A stretch of DNA of 64,000 nucleotides from the NCBI RefSeq assembly GCF_019393635.1, contig NC_057862.1, positions 701,037,825-701,101,824 on the forward strand, in the 5' to 3' direction. The translations under genes were made by a program, and so were the position numbers. This document shows positions 55,801 to 59,605 of this stretch, one piece after another (positions within the stretch are counted from its first letter, which is position 1; each line of letters opens with the position of its first letter). This DNA is from Dromiciops gliroides. Taxonomy: Eukaryota; Chordata; Mammalia; Microbiotheria; Microbiotheriidae. The notes beneath the pieces were generated by a model. That model worked only from the letters and a program-made list of their open reading frames with translations, ran no database searches and had not been told where the DNA came from.

Positions 55801-58311
55801 CTGCCAGTTGGCATTAGCAGTGAGGGTAGAGAAGGGTATGTTCTGGTAATCGGTCTCTGTTGTGGGCCGCCCTGAAGGGTGGGATCTGTAGGGGAGACAC
55901 AGGCCTATGAGTCAGCCCAGCGGCTGGACCCTCAAAAAGCCACTCTGAGAAAGCGGGCCTGGGGGCCGCTGTCGCCCAAGTCTCGGCCCCGGAGCAGGGC
56001 TCGGGACCATTCACAGTCTCGTCAGCTGCAGACTTACTCAGGAGGAGCTGAAGAGGTAGTTGACAGAGTAGCCGCGGGCGGCAGCAAGGCCTTCTTGGGA
56101 GACGCCAGCTTTTCACCAGCTGACACCTTTTCAACATAGTTCCCCGGGAACCAGCCACAACGGCCTTGAGAATGGCCGTAAAGCCAGCCAGGTTCGCCTG
56201 TGGTTTTTTCGTCCACCTAAAGAGAGAAAAGAACGGCCGGGTGAGGTGCACGCCGTCTTTGGGGGAGGAGGCCAAGAGCAGGAGCTCGTCATGGCCGCGT
56301 CTCCGTCTGGAGGAGAGGGGATGCCTGGCCGCACCTGCACGATGTCTCCAGCACTGAAGCTCATCTCGTCCTGACTCCTCGCTTCAAAGGCATAAAGGGC
56401 CCTGTAATTCACCCAGCTGGCTGGTTTCCTGGGATCGGAGGCACCGAGAGCCTCCCCTGAAGAAGAAAATGACTCTCAGCCCTCCCTGCCTCTGAACAGC
56501 GGAGAGGGCAGCAGAAGGAAGGTGGGCTTGAGGCCCGGCTGCCCTCTTGAAGCCCAAGGGGGCAGGCGTTGGAGAGCCCAAGCCCCCTGCTGGCTCCAAG
56601 CCTGCCCTGGATCGTGGCCTTCTCCCAGTGCAGACTCTGACCCCCTTCCTCAGCCTCACCCGGCTTATTCTCGGCTCTCGGCAATTCTTGTTGGGTTTTC
56701 TCTTCTACAAATCGCTTCTGTTTCTCCTCTTCCTCCTTCTTCAGGTTTTCCCGCCACAGGTTTTCTTTCCCTTGCTTCGCTTTCCTTAAACGACAAAGAG
56801 AACGGCGTGTAGGCTGCATCCCTGATGGAGCCCCTGAGGGAAGTCACCCAGACGAGCCCCGACTACACAAAGTCTGTCAGGAGTCTGGGCCCTCGGCCCC
56901 CACTGCTTGTGCCTCACCCCAGAAAGCTTGGATCTTCTGCCTCTCAGCGCCCCCGAGGCCTGGATGCCAGGCCCTTCCTCCCGCACGTGTTCCTCATCTC
57001 CTCACCCCTGGCTCCTTGCCTGCTGCCGGCAGTCATGCCTCCCAAGACCCCAGCTTATCATTCACTCCTGCTTTCTTGCACAGACCAAACCCTGGAAGGA
57101 GGGCAGGCACTCTCATGACCTCGGCTTCCATGAGGTAAATGACCAGGCTGAGGCAGCATGGCTGTGCCCACCCGAGTTAACAGGACAAAGTTCTAAAGCT
57201 CTCTTTGGAGGGCAGACTCCTCTTCTTGGGAGGCCTCCGAGCACGGGTCAGGTCTAAAGAGAGGGCACAAGACTCTTGTCCAGGCCAGCCGCAGGGAGGG
57301 AGGCATCCCCATCTGCTCCCTCCTCTTTTCTGGGCTCGGGTCAATGAACAGTGAGCAGAGGAACAGAAGATTGTGGCCTTGGTAGGCGCCTCGGGGCAGT
57401 GTGATGGGCTAGGGAAGCCCTCTGGGCTTCCTGTATTTCTTCATGTTCTCAGTATTCTCTGTGGTGAAGCAAGCCAAAGTTGCTCTGGACGTGAGCCCTG
57501 GAGAAAAGGGGAGGCCAGGAGGGGCCAGGGGCAGCCGGGAGAGGCCGGGGGAGGCTGGGGGAGGCCAGGGGAGGCCAGGAAAGGCCAGGAGAGGCCAGGA
57601 GAGGGGGTTGGGGGCTGGGAGTCCTGCAGATGCTGGCAAAGATTTTGTGAGGACGTCCTTCTGACCCTCCTGGCAGTAATGACTCCACAGAGGATGACCC
57701 AAGCCCATGTGGTGCCCAGCTTGACCAGTGCATAAAGACTGACGAGTCATTCATGGCTGCTAAGACTCCTACTAGTCTGGCCCTGCACCCTTGACCCACC
57801 CATGATCCCCCTCAGGCCAGTGGTTTGAGGCCTGGTGCCAGGCTGGGTCCTGAGGATCCCGCCAACATAAGCAGGCCCTGCCCTCAGGGCGCTTCTGTGA
57901 TGGGGCTGTGTATGGTGTGGAGCTCAAGGCCCCCGGCCCGGCCTTCTCGACGTGTGAACAGAAAAAGGAACCTGAGGAAGGGCAGCACTGCCTGCTAAGA
58001 GCGAATGTCTCTCGGCCCAGGGAATTCCTGGTCTTGGAAAGGAGGTGTGAGAGGACCTGCCCTACCCTGCAGCGAGGACCCTGGCACTGGTCCAGGGACA
58101 GAAGGATGGCAGAACGCCAAGTGCCCCCCACCCAAAGACGAGGGGTAAAGCTGGCGGCCCGCACCCCGCCTCACCTCGTGGCCTCTTCTTCCAGTTTCTT
58201 CTTCTGAGCTGCCTCTGCCCTTTTTCTTTCGATCTCTCTCAGTTTCTCCCGTTTGATCTGGTTGAGCTGCTCAAGGGCCAACTGTTGCGTGTTATAGTTC
58301 TCTCTCAATTC
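16259..58311 (-). CDS. ITSN2: Intersectin-2, C-terminal 23 coding exons (gene level)
   Basis: Intersectin-2 is a cytosolic scaffold for clathrin-mediated endocytosis; its long form is also an exchange factor for Cdc42. The 23 exons listed separately join in one frame (3,114 nt, 1,037 residues and stop) with GT-AG borders and matching phases throughout. In this partial numbering: coiled-coil end 1-87, SH3A about 103-160, SH3B 243-296, SH3C 326-375, SH3D 397-456, SH3E 469-525, DH about 545-740, PH about 765-885, C2 about 908-1020. The C2 tail ([10 protein letters not shown]) and the SH3 linkers match ITSN2 rather than ITSN1, from memory of both families. EH domains, most of the coiled coil and the promoter lie past the window end. 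The gene is convergent with the FAM228 gene, as known for ITSN2 and FAM228A. No frameshift or internal stop was seen, so it appears functional. Confidence 0.96.
16627..16800 (-). CDS. ITSN2: ITSN2 exon: C2 domain core
   Basis: This 174-nt exon encodes residues 928-985: [43 protein letters not shown]. Where calcium-binding C2 domains usually have SDPY, this one has SNPY, as I recall for ITSN2 generally, so calcium binding may be reduced. Acceptor GCGCAG, donor GATG|GTGGGC. Confidence 0.96.
16881..16964 (-). CDS. ITSN2: ITSN2 exon: C2 domain start
   Basis: This 84-nt exon encodes residues 900-927: [20 protein letters not shown] then LKACKPN. It is the first C2 strand and loop. Acceptor TTGCAG|CT, donor AATG|GTGAGT. 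Confidence 0.95.
17500..18400 (+). repeat. Long dispersed repeat, 3' type segment
   Basis: Purine-rich text of the kind 'gatgacaccaatgtcgtg', 'gaggtgtctgtggggcag', 'gctgtcggcagctttggagag' resembles a mammal-wide repeat with consensus phrases about length, order and spacing. Family not established; possibly related to the 5.5-kb fragment. Confidence 0.4.
18541..18696 (-). mobile_element. CORE/MIR-type SINE, minus strand
   Basis: T tract then GTTAAGTGACTTGCCCAGGG and ending in GCACCACCTTGCTGCCCC. GGTGGGAGCTT before and GGTGAGAGCTT after form a one-mismatch target duplication. Confidence 0.85.
20197..20279 (-). CDS. ITSN2: ITSN2 exon: PH C-terminal helix
   Basis: This 83-nt exon encodes residues 872-899: [20 protein letters not shown] then RREKAYQ. 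The Trp is the near-invariant residue of the PH C-terminal helix. Acceptor CTCCAG|G, donor CAAG|GTGTGG. Confidence 0.94.
20625..20745 (+). repeat. Old MIR-type SINE
   Basis: GATTCAAATCCAGCCTCTCC, then GAGCAAGTCACTCCC and TTTCCTCACCTGTAAA, the usual MIR core and 3' text. Confidence 0.7.
20945..21080 (-). repeat. Old MIR-type SINE, minus strand
   Basis: CCATTTTTCAGGTAAGGAAAC, AGCCCAGAGTCACAGA and GAACTGAACTAAGGTCTTCC are the reverse-complement landmarks of MIR. Confidence 0.7.
21350..21471 (-). CDS. ITSN2: ITSN2 exon: PH domain, middle strands
   Basis: This 122-nt exon encodes residues 832-871: [20 protein letters not shown], then [19 protein letters not shown]. Acceptor CTGTAG, donor AG|GTCAGA (a weak donor). 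Confidence 0.94.
21575..21790 (-). CDS. ITSN2: ITSN2 exon: PH domain, first strands
   Basis: This 216-nt exon encodes residues 760-831: [41 protein letters not shown] diverged loop ([15 protein letters not shown]) follows, then [15 protein letters not shown] domains next to DH domains help membrane targeting and GTPase contact. Acceptor TTGAAG, donor ACG|GTGAGT. Confidence 0.95.
21835..22110. repeat. Diverged tandem repeat, about 3 copies of 70-90 bp
   Basis: The phrase GGCTTCTCTGGGAGCA with GACAGATGGGCAGGGGG and GTCTGGACCCT recurs; the TTCTCTG marker is at 21859, 21953 and 22020. It lies just upstream (in transcript sense) of the first PH exon. Confidence 0.7.
22727..22894 (-). mobile_element. 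CORE/MIR-type SINE with 14-bp target duplication
   Basis: A T/G tail followed by the complete minus-strand SINE. AATGTGCTATTTGT occurs at 22713-22726 and 22895-22908 without mismatch. Confidence 0.92.
23716..23883 (-). CDS. ITSN2: ITSN2 exon: DH end and DH-PH joint
   Basis: This 168-nt exon encodes residues 704-759: [20 protein letters not shown], then [20 protein letters not shown] and the joint helix [15 protein letters not shown]. Phase is 0-0; acceptor CTCTAG, donor GAG|GTAAGG. Confidence 0.96.
24002..24100 (-). CDS. ITSN2: ITSN2 exon: DH conserved region 3
   Basis: This 99-nt exon encodes residues 671-703. It carries [20 protein letters not shown], the DH signature helix that forms the GTPase-binding surface. 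It is symmetrical (phase 0-0), with acceptor CTCCTAG and donor AAT|GTAAGT. Confidence 0.97.
25585..25735 (-). repeat. MIR/CORE-type SINE, older copy
   Basis: AAGGAAACTGAGGCCGACTG, GGTCACACAGG and GATTTGAATTCAGG, ending CAGCCACCTAGCTGCC. More diverged than the young SINEs. Confidence 0.7.
25760..25945 (-). mobile_element. Minus-strand L1 fragment, distal piece
   Basis: On the minus strand it reads as degraded L1 second-ORF region (AAACAAGGGATAGAAGCAAT, then ATAGAAAATGAATTACATG). It appears to continue at about 26850 after the insertion of another L1 and a SINE. Confidence 0.5.
25946..26690 (+). mobile_element. L1 3' end, plus strand
   Basis: Carries the L1 3' text seen also at 40.2 kb: GACCCAGTGGTACCACTATT, TGTATCCCAAAGAGATCAT, ATCAATTGGTGAATGGCTG, then TCTTTACATGT-like end CCTTACATGTAATTGG and poly(A). 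No usable reading frame remains. Confidence 0.85.
26694..26840 (+). mobile_element. CORE/MIR-type SINE in an L1 poly(A) tail
   Basis: GGGGCAGCTAGGTGGCAAAG to an A tail. AAAATCTCT on both sides suggests insertion at the end of the plus-strand L1. Confidence 0.88.
26850..27320 (-). mobile_element. Minus-strand L1 fragment, proximal piece
   Basis: The minus strand reads GGAACAGATTAGACAAGAGT, AACTGGGAAACAGTCTGGG and TACATGGGTACATAACCT, typical of the 3' part of the L1 second ORF. The frame is broken. Confidence 0.65.
28505..28680 (-). repeat. MIR-type SINE, minus strand
   Basis: AGGGTCACACAGCTGG, GGCTGGATTTGAACTCAGG and CCCTATCCATTGCA mark an older copy. Confidence 0.7.
29220..29403 (-). CDS. 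ITSN2: ITSN2 exon: DH middle
   Basis: This 184-nt exon encodes residues 609-670: [20 protein letters not shown], then [19 protein letters not shown] and FKEFLK. It holds DH conserved region 2. The acceptor is CCGCAG|G and the donor AAG|GTAACA. Skipping it would shift the frame. Confidence 0.95.
29525..30215. repeat. CA/CATG-rich compound array
   Basis: About 690 bp of ACAC, CATAC, CATGCA and CTCACA units. It begins about 120 nt upstream (in transcript sense) of the DH exon at 29220-29403 and gives nine UGCAUG motifs in the ITSN2 transcript. Confidence 0.95.
30555..30880. repeat. Dispersed repeat fragment
   Basis: 'gaccagc..ctgtgtgccaggctctg', 'gaaatgcccagagg' and 'ttgtatttgatctaaggggtaaaggga' match the pattern of the copies at 34.1, 36.3 and 42.7 kb. 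Family not established. Confidence 0.45.
30915..31110 (+). repeat. Old MIR-type SINE
   Basis: GTTCAAATCCAGCCAGAGAC, then ATTTGAAAAATGGGTCTCC and GGTGCTTAGTAAATGCTTA. Confidence 0.6.
31381..31706. repeat. CA array with a 103-105-bp higher-order repeat
   Basis: The marker CAAGCACAATCT is at 31441 and 31544, and CATATGCA at 31511 and 31616, so a unit of about 103-105 bp is repeated twice inside the CA tract. It ends in a pure (AC) run. Confidence 0.85.
31838..32115. repeat. G-rich minisatellite at a splice donor
   Basis: A G run of about 16, then irregular units built of GGACCCTCAGAGGGCAG, GGGAGCAGGGCTGGGGA and GAGAAAAGTGGGGGG; phrases recur at 86 and 119 bp. It ends 14 nt from the donor of the DH exon at 32130. 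Confidence 0.85.
32130..32236 (-). CDS. ITSN2: ITSN2 exon: DH helices 1-2
   Basis: This 107-nt exon encodes residues 574-608: [21 protein letters not shown] and [13 protein letters not shown]. It starts in phase 0 after TTTAG and ends AA|GTGAGT. It is part of the Dbl-homology helical bundle. Confidence 0.95.
34020..34280 (+). repeat. Dispersed repeat fragment
   Basis: 'gcacacagtaggtgctatataaatgctt', 'gagcagtccgggcattgggat' and 'gagccctgaatgccaagga' recur in other copies of this type in the window. Confidence 0.45.
34615..34800 (-). repeat. MIR-type SINE, minus strand
   Basis: GGGTCAGACACCGTGCCAAA, TCCCATTTTACACCTCAGG and GTGACTTGCCCAGGGTCACA are clear MIR landmarks. Confidence 0.75.
35507..35628 (-). 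CDS. ITSN2: ITSN2 exon: start of DH domain
   Basis: This 122-nt exon encodes residues 533-573. The split codon gives [11 protein letters not shown], then [22 protein letters not shown], the first conserved helix of the DH fold with its Glu for contacting the GTPase switch. The acceptor is GTTCAG|GG and the donor GAG|GTGAGG. It is separated from SH3E by 12.6 kb. Confidence 0.95.
36215..36480 (+). repeat. Dispersed repeat fragment
   Basis: 'caagagctcacagtcttaggggg', 'ggcttcctgaaggagctggcat' and 'gagggcattccaggcctgggga' match the same long dispersed repeat type. Confidence 0.5.
36604..37468. repeat. 865-bp polypurine (GAGACA)n-type tract
   Basis: Almost wholly AGAGACAGAGAG with CACACACA interruptions; the minus strand is CTCTCTGTCTC. 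Every frame on both strands is open for hundreds of codons, an artefact of composition. In the ITSN2 transcript it is a UC-rich tract that ends about 975 nt before the first DH exon. Confidence 0.97.
37832..37876. repeat. (AC)n microsatellite
   Basis: About 22 AC units, pure; UG repeats in the ITSN2 transcript. Confidence 0.97.
39365..39445 (-). repeat. Old MIR piece
   Basis: CCCCATTTTATAGATAAGAAAG and CCAGAGTCACACATTGAG, just before the L1. Confidence 0.55.
39490..40890 (+). mobile_element. L1 3' part, plus strand, interrupted by a SINE
   Basis: Before the SINE: ACCTTAAATCAAAAAGGTTTTGC. After it: GATAAAGGCCTCATATCTAA, GAAATGCAAATTAAAACTAA, GGAGCTGTAAATTTATCCAACC, then the 3' UTR with TGTATCCCAAAGAGATCAT and TCTTTACATGTAATTGAG and poly(A). 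The reading frame is broken by stops. It is antisense to ITSN2. Confidence 0.9.
39687..39838 (-). mobile_element. CORE/MIR-type SINE inside L1, 16-bp duplication
   Basis: Minus-strand copy from a T tract to CAGCTGCCCC. ACAGACGGTGTTTCTG occurs at 39671-39686 and 39839-39854, so the SINE entered after the L1. Confidence 0.94.
41058..41290. repeat. AGAGACA-type purine-rich tract
   Basis: GAGAGAAAG, then a G run and repeated CAGAGAAAGA/GTGACAGAG units. UC-rich in the ITSN2 transcript. Confidence 0.85.
42520..42960 (+). repeat. Dispersed repeat fragment
   Basis: 'ctctatgctaggcactggggata', 'cacagcattccaggctggg', 'gaaggcccttccatgtctgataggagtctgggttttatcc' match the same dispersed repeat type. Confidence 0.5.
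43802..43807 (-). terminator. Candidate poly(A) site for short ITSN2 mRNA
   Basis: ATTAAA on the minus strand is followed in the transcript by ACACAAACCAG and then TTTGTGTGTGTGTTT, a GU-rich element at the right distance. It would give a 3' UTR of about 4.4 kb for the read-through short form. Inference. Confidence 0.35.
45058..45063 (-). terminator. Second candidate poly(A) signal for short ITSN2 mRNA
   Basis: AATAAA on the minus strand in an AT-rich stretch (44990-45130), about 3.1 kb after the short-form stop. Confidence 0.35.
45316..45467 (-). mobile_element. CORE/MIR-type SINE with 14-bp target duplication
   Basis: TACATTGGACTTTC occurs at 45302-45315 and 45468-45481. The SINE runs from a T-rich tail to CACCTAGCTGCCCC. 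Confidence 0.93.
47611..47890. repeat. Polypyrimidine CTCTCC/TCTGTCTC tract
   Basis: About 280 bp of C/T with few purines on the plus strand; GGAGAGA-rich in the ITSN2 transcript, starting 330 nt after the SH3E donor. Makes false Ser/Leu/Pro and Arg/Glu open frames. Confidence 0.92.
48209..48408 (-). CDS. ITSN2: Alternative short-form ending of ITSN2 (intron read-through)
   Basis: If the donor at 48215-48216 is not used, translation continues Cys-Glu and stops at TAG (48209-48211). The protein then ends right after SH3E and lacks DH, PH and C2. Short intersectin forms of this kind are known in mammals. Use of this ending here is inferred from the sequence, not shown. Confidence 0.65.
48217..48408 (-). 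CDS. ITSN2: ITSN2 exon: SH3E
   Basis: This 192-nt exon encodes residues 469-532 with SH3[38 protein letters not shown], then TTDSDPSQQ. It ends CAGCAGT|GTGAGT. In the long form the T joins GG of the next exon to make Trp533. In intersectins SH3E lies beside the DH domain and can restrain its exchange activity. Confidence 0.96.
48409..48769 (-). other. ITSN2 intron (361 nt)
   Basis: Short intron between the SH3D and SH3E exons with no feature recognised. Confidence 0.6.
48770..48866 (-). CDS. ITSN2: ITSN2 exon: SH3D, second half
   Basis: This 97-nt exon encodes residues 437-468: [20 protein letters not shown] completes SH3D (the usual Asn-Tyr is Ser-His, as in other intersectins). A short linker [11 protein letters not shown] follows. 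The acceptor is TTCACAG and the donor CCAG|GTACCA. Confidence 0.94.
48867..49650 (-). other. ITSN2 intron within SH3D
   Basis: 784 nt, no repeat or further exon recognised. Confidence 0.55.
49651..49772 (-). CDS. ITSN2: ITSN2 exon: SH3D, first half
   Basis: This 122-nt exon encodes residues 396-436: [18 protein letters not shown], then [18 protein letters not shown]. It contains the WW pair of the SH3 groove, and the domain finishes in the exon at 48770-48866. The donor is CAG|GTAACC. Confidence 0.95.
49873..49918 (-). CDS. ITSN2: ITSN2 exon: 46-nt SH3C-SH3D linker
   Basis: This tiny exon (TTTCCAG|GCTCTG to CCAG|GTATGT) encodes residues 381-395, [15 protein letters not shown]. It fits the phase of both neighbours. 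It matches the linker that precedes EIAQVTS in ITSN2, though its first half is diverged. It is too short for simple ORF detection. Confidence 0.88.
49919..51238 (-). other. ITSN2 intron between SH3C and its linker exon
   Basis: 1.3 kb. Only a short old MIR-like piece near 50990-51050 (CCCATTTGGCAGATGAGGAAG) was noticed. Confidence 0.5.
51239..51405 (-). CDS. ITSN2: ITSN2 exon: SH3C
   Basis: This 167-nt exon encodes residues 325-380 and a complete SH3 domain: [30 protein letters not shown] and [13 protein letters not shown]. All SH3 landmarks are intact. The donor is GAG|GTAGAG. Confidence 0.96.
51406..52231 (-). other. ITSN2 intron before SH3C
   Basis: 826 nt with one old MIR (51735-51875) and a short CACACA stretch (about 52118-52132). 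Confidence 0.5.
51735..51875 (-). repeat. MIR-type SINE, minus strand
   Basis: GACAGATGAGGAGAATGAGG, then CCAGTGCTCTAGCCACTGAG CCACCCAGCTGTCC; an older copy. Confidence 0.65.
52232..52296 (-). CDS. ITSN2: ITSN2 exon: SH3B-SH3C linker (65 nt)
   Basis: This short exon encodes residues 303-324 ([17 protein letters not shown]), including a YASI tyrosine motif. Its phases (2 in, 1 out) fit both neighbours, and it has acceptor CTGTAG|A and donor G|GTGAGG. Confidence 0.9.
53050..53290. repeat. TTCATTCATTTG tetranucleotide-type repeat
   Basis: About 240 bp of TTCATTCA, TTTGTTTG and TCATTTGTTCA, well degraded. Produces Phe/His/Ser-rich false frames. Confidence 0.88.
53755..53900 (+). repeat. MIR-type SINE
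   Basis: GAGCTCAAATCTGGCC, GACCTTGGGCAAGTCACTGAA and CATGAGGTCATAGTTGCAAAG; an older copy. Confidence 0.6.
54080..54240 (+). repeat. MIR-type SINE
   Basis: GAGTTCAAATCCAGCTTTAG and TTGCTCATCTATACAATGGG mark the core and 3' region. Confidence 0.6.
54374..54573 (-). CDS. ITSN2: ITSN2 exon: SH3B
   Basis: This 200-nt exon encodes residues 237-302 and a whole SH3 domain: [15 protein letters not shown], then ENWWFG and [11 protein letters not shown]. The paired Trp and the Pro-Ser-Tyr ligand-groove residues are present. The acceptor is CCCCAG and the donor GA|GTGAGT. Confidence 0.95.
54955..55345 (+). mobile_element. L1 3' UTR fragment, plus strand
   Basis: GTTCTGATTCTTCTCTTACG before the SINE and CTATCAGATTGCCTGATGGC, then ATTATCTTTACATGTAATTG after it, match the ends of the L1 copies at 26.6 and 40.8 kb. 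Confidence 0.82.
55045..55195 (+). mobile_element. CORE/MIR-type SINE inside L1 3' UTR
   Basis: GGGGCAGCTAGGTGGCACAG to CACCAAAAACAAACAAAAAG. AAGACTGTAAAGTG before and AAGACTCCAAAGTG after may be a diverged target duplication, but the second lies 8 nt beyond the tail. Confidence 0.85.
55741..55885 (-). CDS. ITSN2: ITSN2 exon: SH3A-SH3B linker
   Basis: This 145-nt exon encodes residues 188-236, a Ser/Thr-rich linker containing [15 protein letters not shown] and ending SPIHGQ before GTATGT. The block is typical of ITSN2 and carries an SP site that may be phosphorylated (inference). Confidence 0.93.
56038..56216 (-). CDS. ITSN2: ITSN2 exon: SH3A second half and linker
   Basis: This 179-nt exon encodes residues 129-187. 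GEPGWLYG and [11 protein letters not shown] supply the n-Src side, the conserved Trp and the final ProAsnTyr of SH3A. A Ser/Pro/Ala-rich linker follows ([19 protein letters not shown]). The donor is GA|GTAAGT. Confidence 0.95.
56335..56456 (-). CDS. ITSN2: ITSN2 exon: SH3A, first half
   Basis: This 122-nt exon encodes residues 88-128. It holds the SH3 ALYAFEA motif (ALYDY type), the acidic RT loop (SQDEMSF) and ends GDIVQ before donor GTGCGG. The domain continues in the exon at 56038-56216. SH3 domains of intersectins bind proline-rich endocytic partners such as dynamin and synaptojanin. Confidence 0.94.
56660..56784 (-). CDS. ITSN2: ITSN2 exon: charged linker before SH3A
   Basis: This 125-nt exon follows TTTAAG|G and ends at G|GTGAGG. 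It encodes residues 46-87, rich in K and E ([10 protein letters not shown] near its start, KEEEEKQKR in the middle). The [10 protein letters not shown] block is a strong ITSN2 signature. The C-terminal part ([11 protein letters not shown]) is less typical and the linker to SH3A looks shorter than I recall for the human protein. Confidence 0.92.
56785..58174 (-). other. ITSN2 intron before the charged linker exon
   Basis: 1.4 kb with a short minisatellite (57508-57605). No other exon or repeat recognised. Confidence 0.55.
57508..57605. repeat. GAGGCCAGGG minisatellite, 9-11-bp unit
   Basis: About nine imperfect copies of GAGGCCAGGGG / GAGGCTGGGG / GAGGCCAGGA. Confidence 0.88.
58175..58311 (-). 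CDS. ITSN2: ITSN2 exon: coiled-coil, first exon in window
   Basis: This 137-nt exon starts in phase 0 after acceptor CCATAG and ends AG|GTGAGG. It encodes residues 1-45, a highly charged helix (starts [10 protein letters not shown], then [15 protein letters not shown]), the end of the intersectin coiled-coil region used for dimerisation. The exon before it was not found in 58312-64000. Confidence 0.93.
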
Positions 58312-58952
58312 CTATGGAATAGGAAAGTCATGTCAGGAGAACTGCAAACACCCGTCTTCCTGCTGCACAGACAAGGCAGCTCTGAGCAGAGCACCGAGAG
58401 AAGGAGGGCAAGAAGGGAAAGCAGGAGCCACGGCTCCTGCCCCTCTCCCATCCCATCCAGGGCCAGGCGGCTCCTGGAGACAGATGCTTTTCCTCACAGG
58501 AATTAGGATTGGACTGCAATCATTTCCAGTGAAGGGGAGAATTCTGGGTTGCCAAGAAGCCTTCCAAAGCCCACTCTTCACAATTAAAGACTAACTGCTC
58601 TCTGGTCATATTTTGGGGAGGAAAGTGGGTCGTCAGCAAGCAACCCATATTGTCACATCGTGTGTATCTGATCACCAGTTCATGATCACTAAACACTAAC
58701 AGTCGCCTCAAGTCAGGACTAAAGACTCTGAAGAGGCCTGAGTTATCCCCACGAGGGCGATGAGTGTTAGCTCAGGAGGAGCTTCCTGGAGTCTTGGAGT
58801 GTTAGCCCTACAAGAGCCTTTGGAAGACATCTCCTCTAACCCATGGCCAAAAGGCAATCGCCACTACCAGCATCCCTGACAAACAGAGGGACAGCGAGCA
58901 GGCCGGGCGGTCCCAACTCCTCTACAGCAGACCTTGGCCGTCACGGTTGTCA

Positions 58953-58953
<1 letters not shown>

Positions 58954-59010
<57 letters not shown>
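58954..59010. repeat. (CA)n microsatellite
   Basis: About 28 CA units, pure, 640 nt upstream of the coiled-coil exon; UG repeats in the ITSN2 transcript. Confidence 0.97.
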
Positions 59011-59012
<2 letters not shown>

Positions 59013-59369
59013 GCGCACACACGGTTCTTCAACTCTTCCCGGACGTTCTCCAGCTTCTAAAGCACTCACTGGTCCACGGTCCCTCACCACTTGCCCACAC
59101 CATGGATAATGCTTTCTCCAGGCCTGTTACTGACCTGGGCCTTTTCTCAGTCCTGCTCTAACGATGCAGCTGAACTCACTCACCCCGCCCCGCCGCCCCG
59201 CCGCCCCCCCCTCCCCAATCTGCTCCCAGGAAGCCTTCTCATCTAACCAGCTCCTGACACGAATCATCTCCACAAGAGATGTACCCGCCAACCAATCTTT
59301 GCCTGAGAGCCTCAGGATGGGGGAGCCCCCTACACACTAAAGACTCTAAAGAGGAATCTACCTCTAATA

Positions 59370-59605
59370 CGGCAGCTAGGTGGCACCAGAGTTCAGAGTG
59401 AAGGCCCTAGAGTCAAACTCCTCTTCCCGAGTTCAAATCTGGCCTCAGACACTCACTAGCTGTGTGGCCTTGGGCAAGTCACTTCACCCTATTTGCCTCC
59501 ATTTCCTCATCTGTCAAATGAGCTGGAGAAGGAAATGGTAAACCACTCTGTTATCTCTGCTAAGCAAAATGGGGCCACTAAGAGTCAGACACCTCTAGTT
59601 CAATT
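59370..59605 (+). mobile_element. Longer, older marsupial MIR/CORE SINE
   Basis: GGCAGCTAGGTGGCACCAG, GAGTTCAAATCTGGCCTCAG, then a 3' part absent from the young copies: GAGCTGGAGAAGGAAATGG, TATCTCTGCTAAGCAAAATG and GAGTCAGACACCTCTAG. Confidence 0.82.
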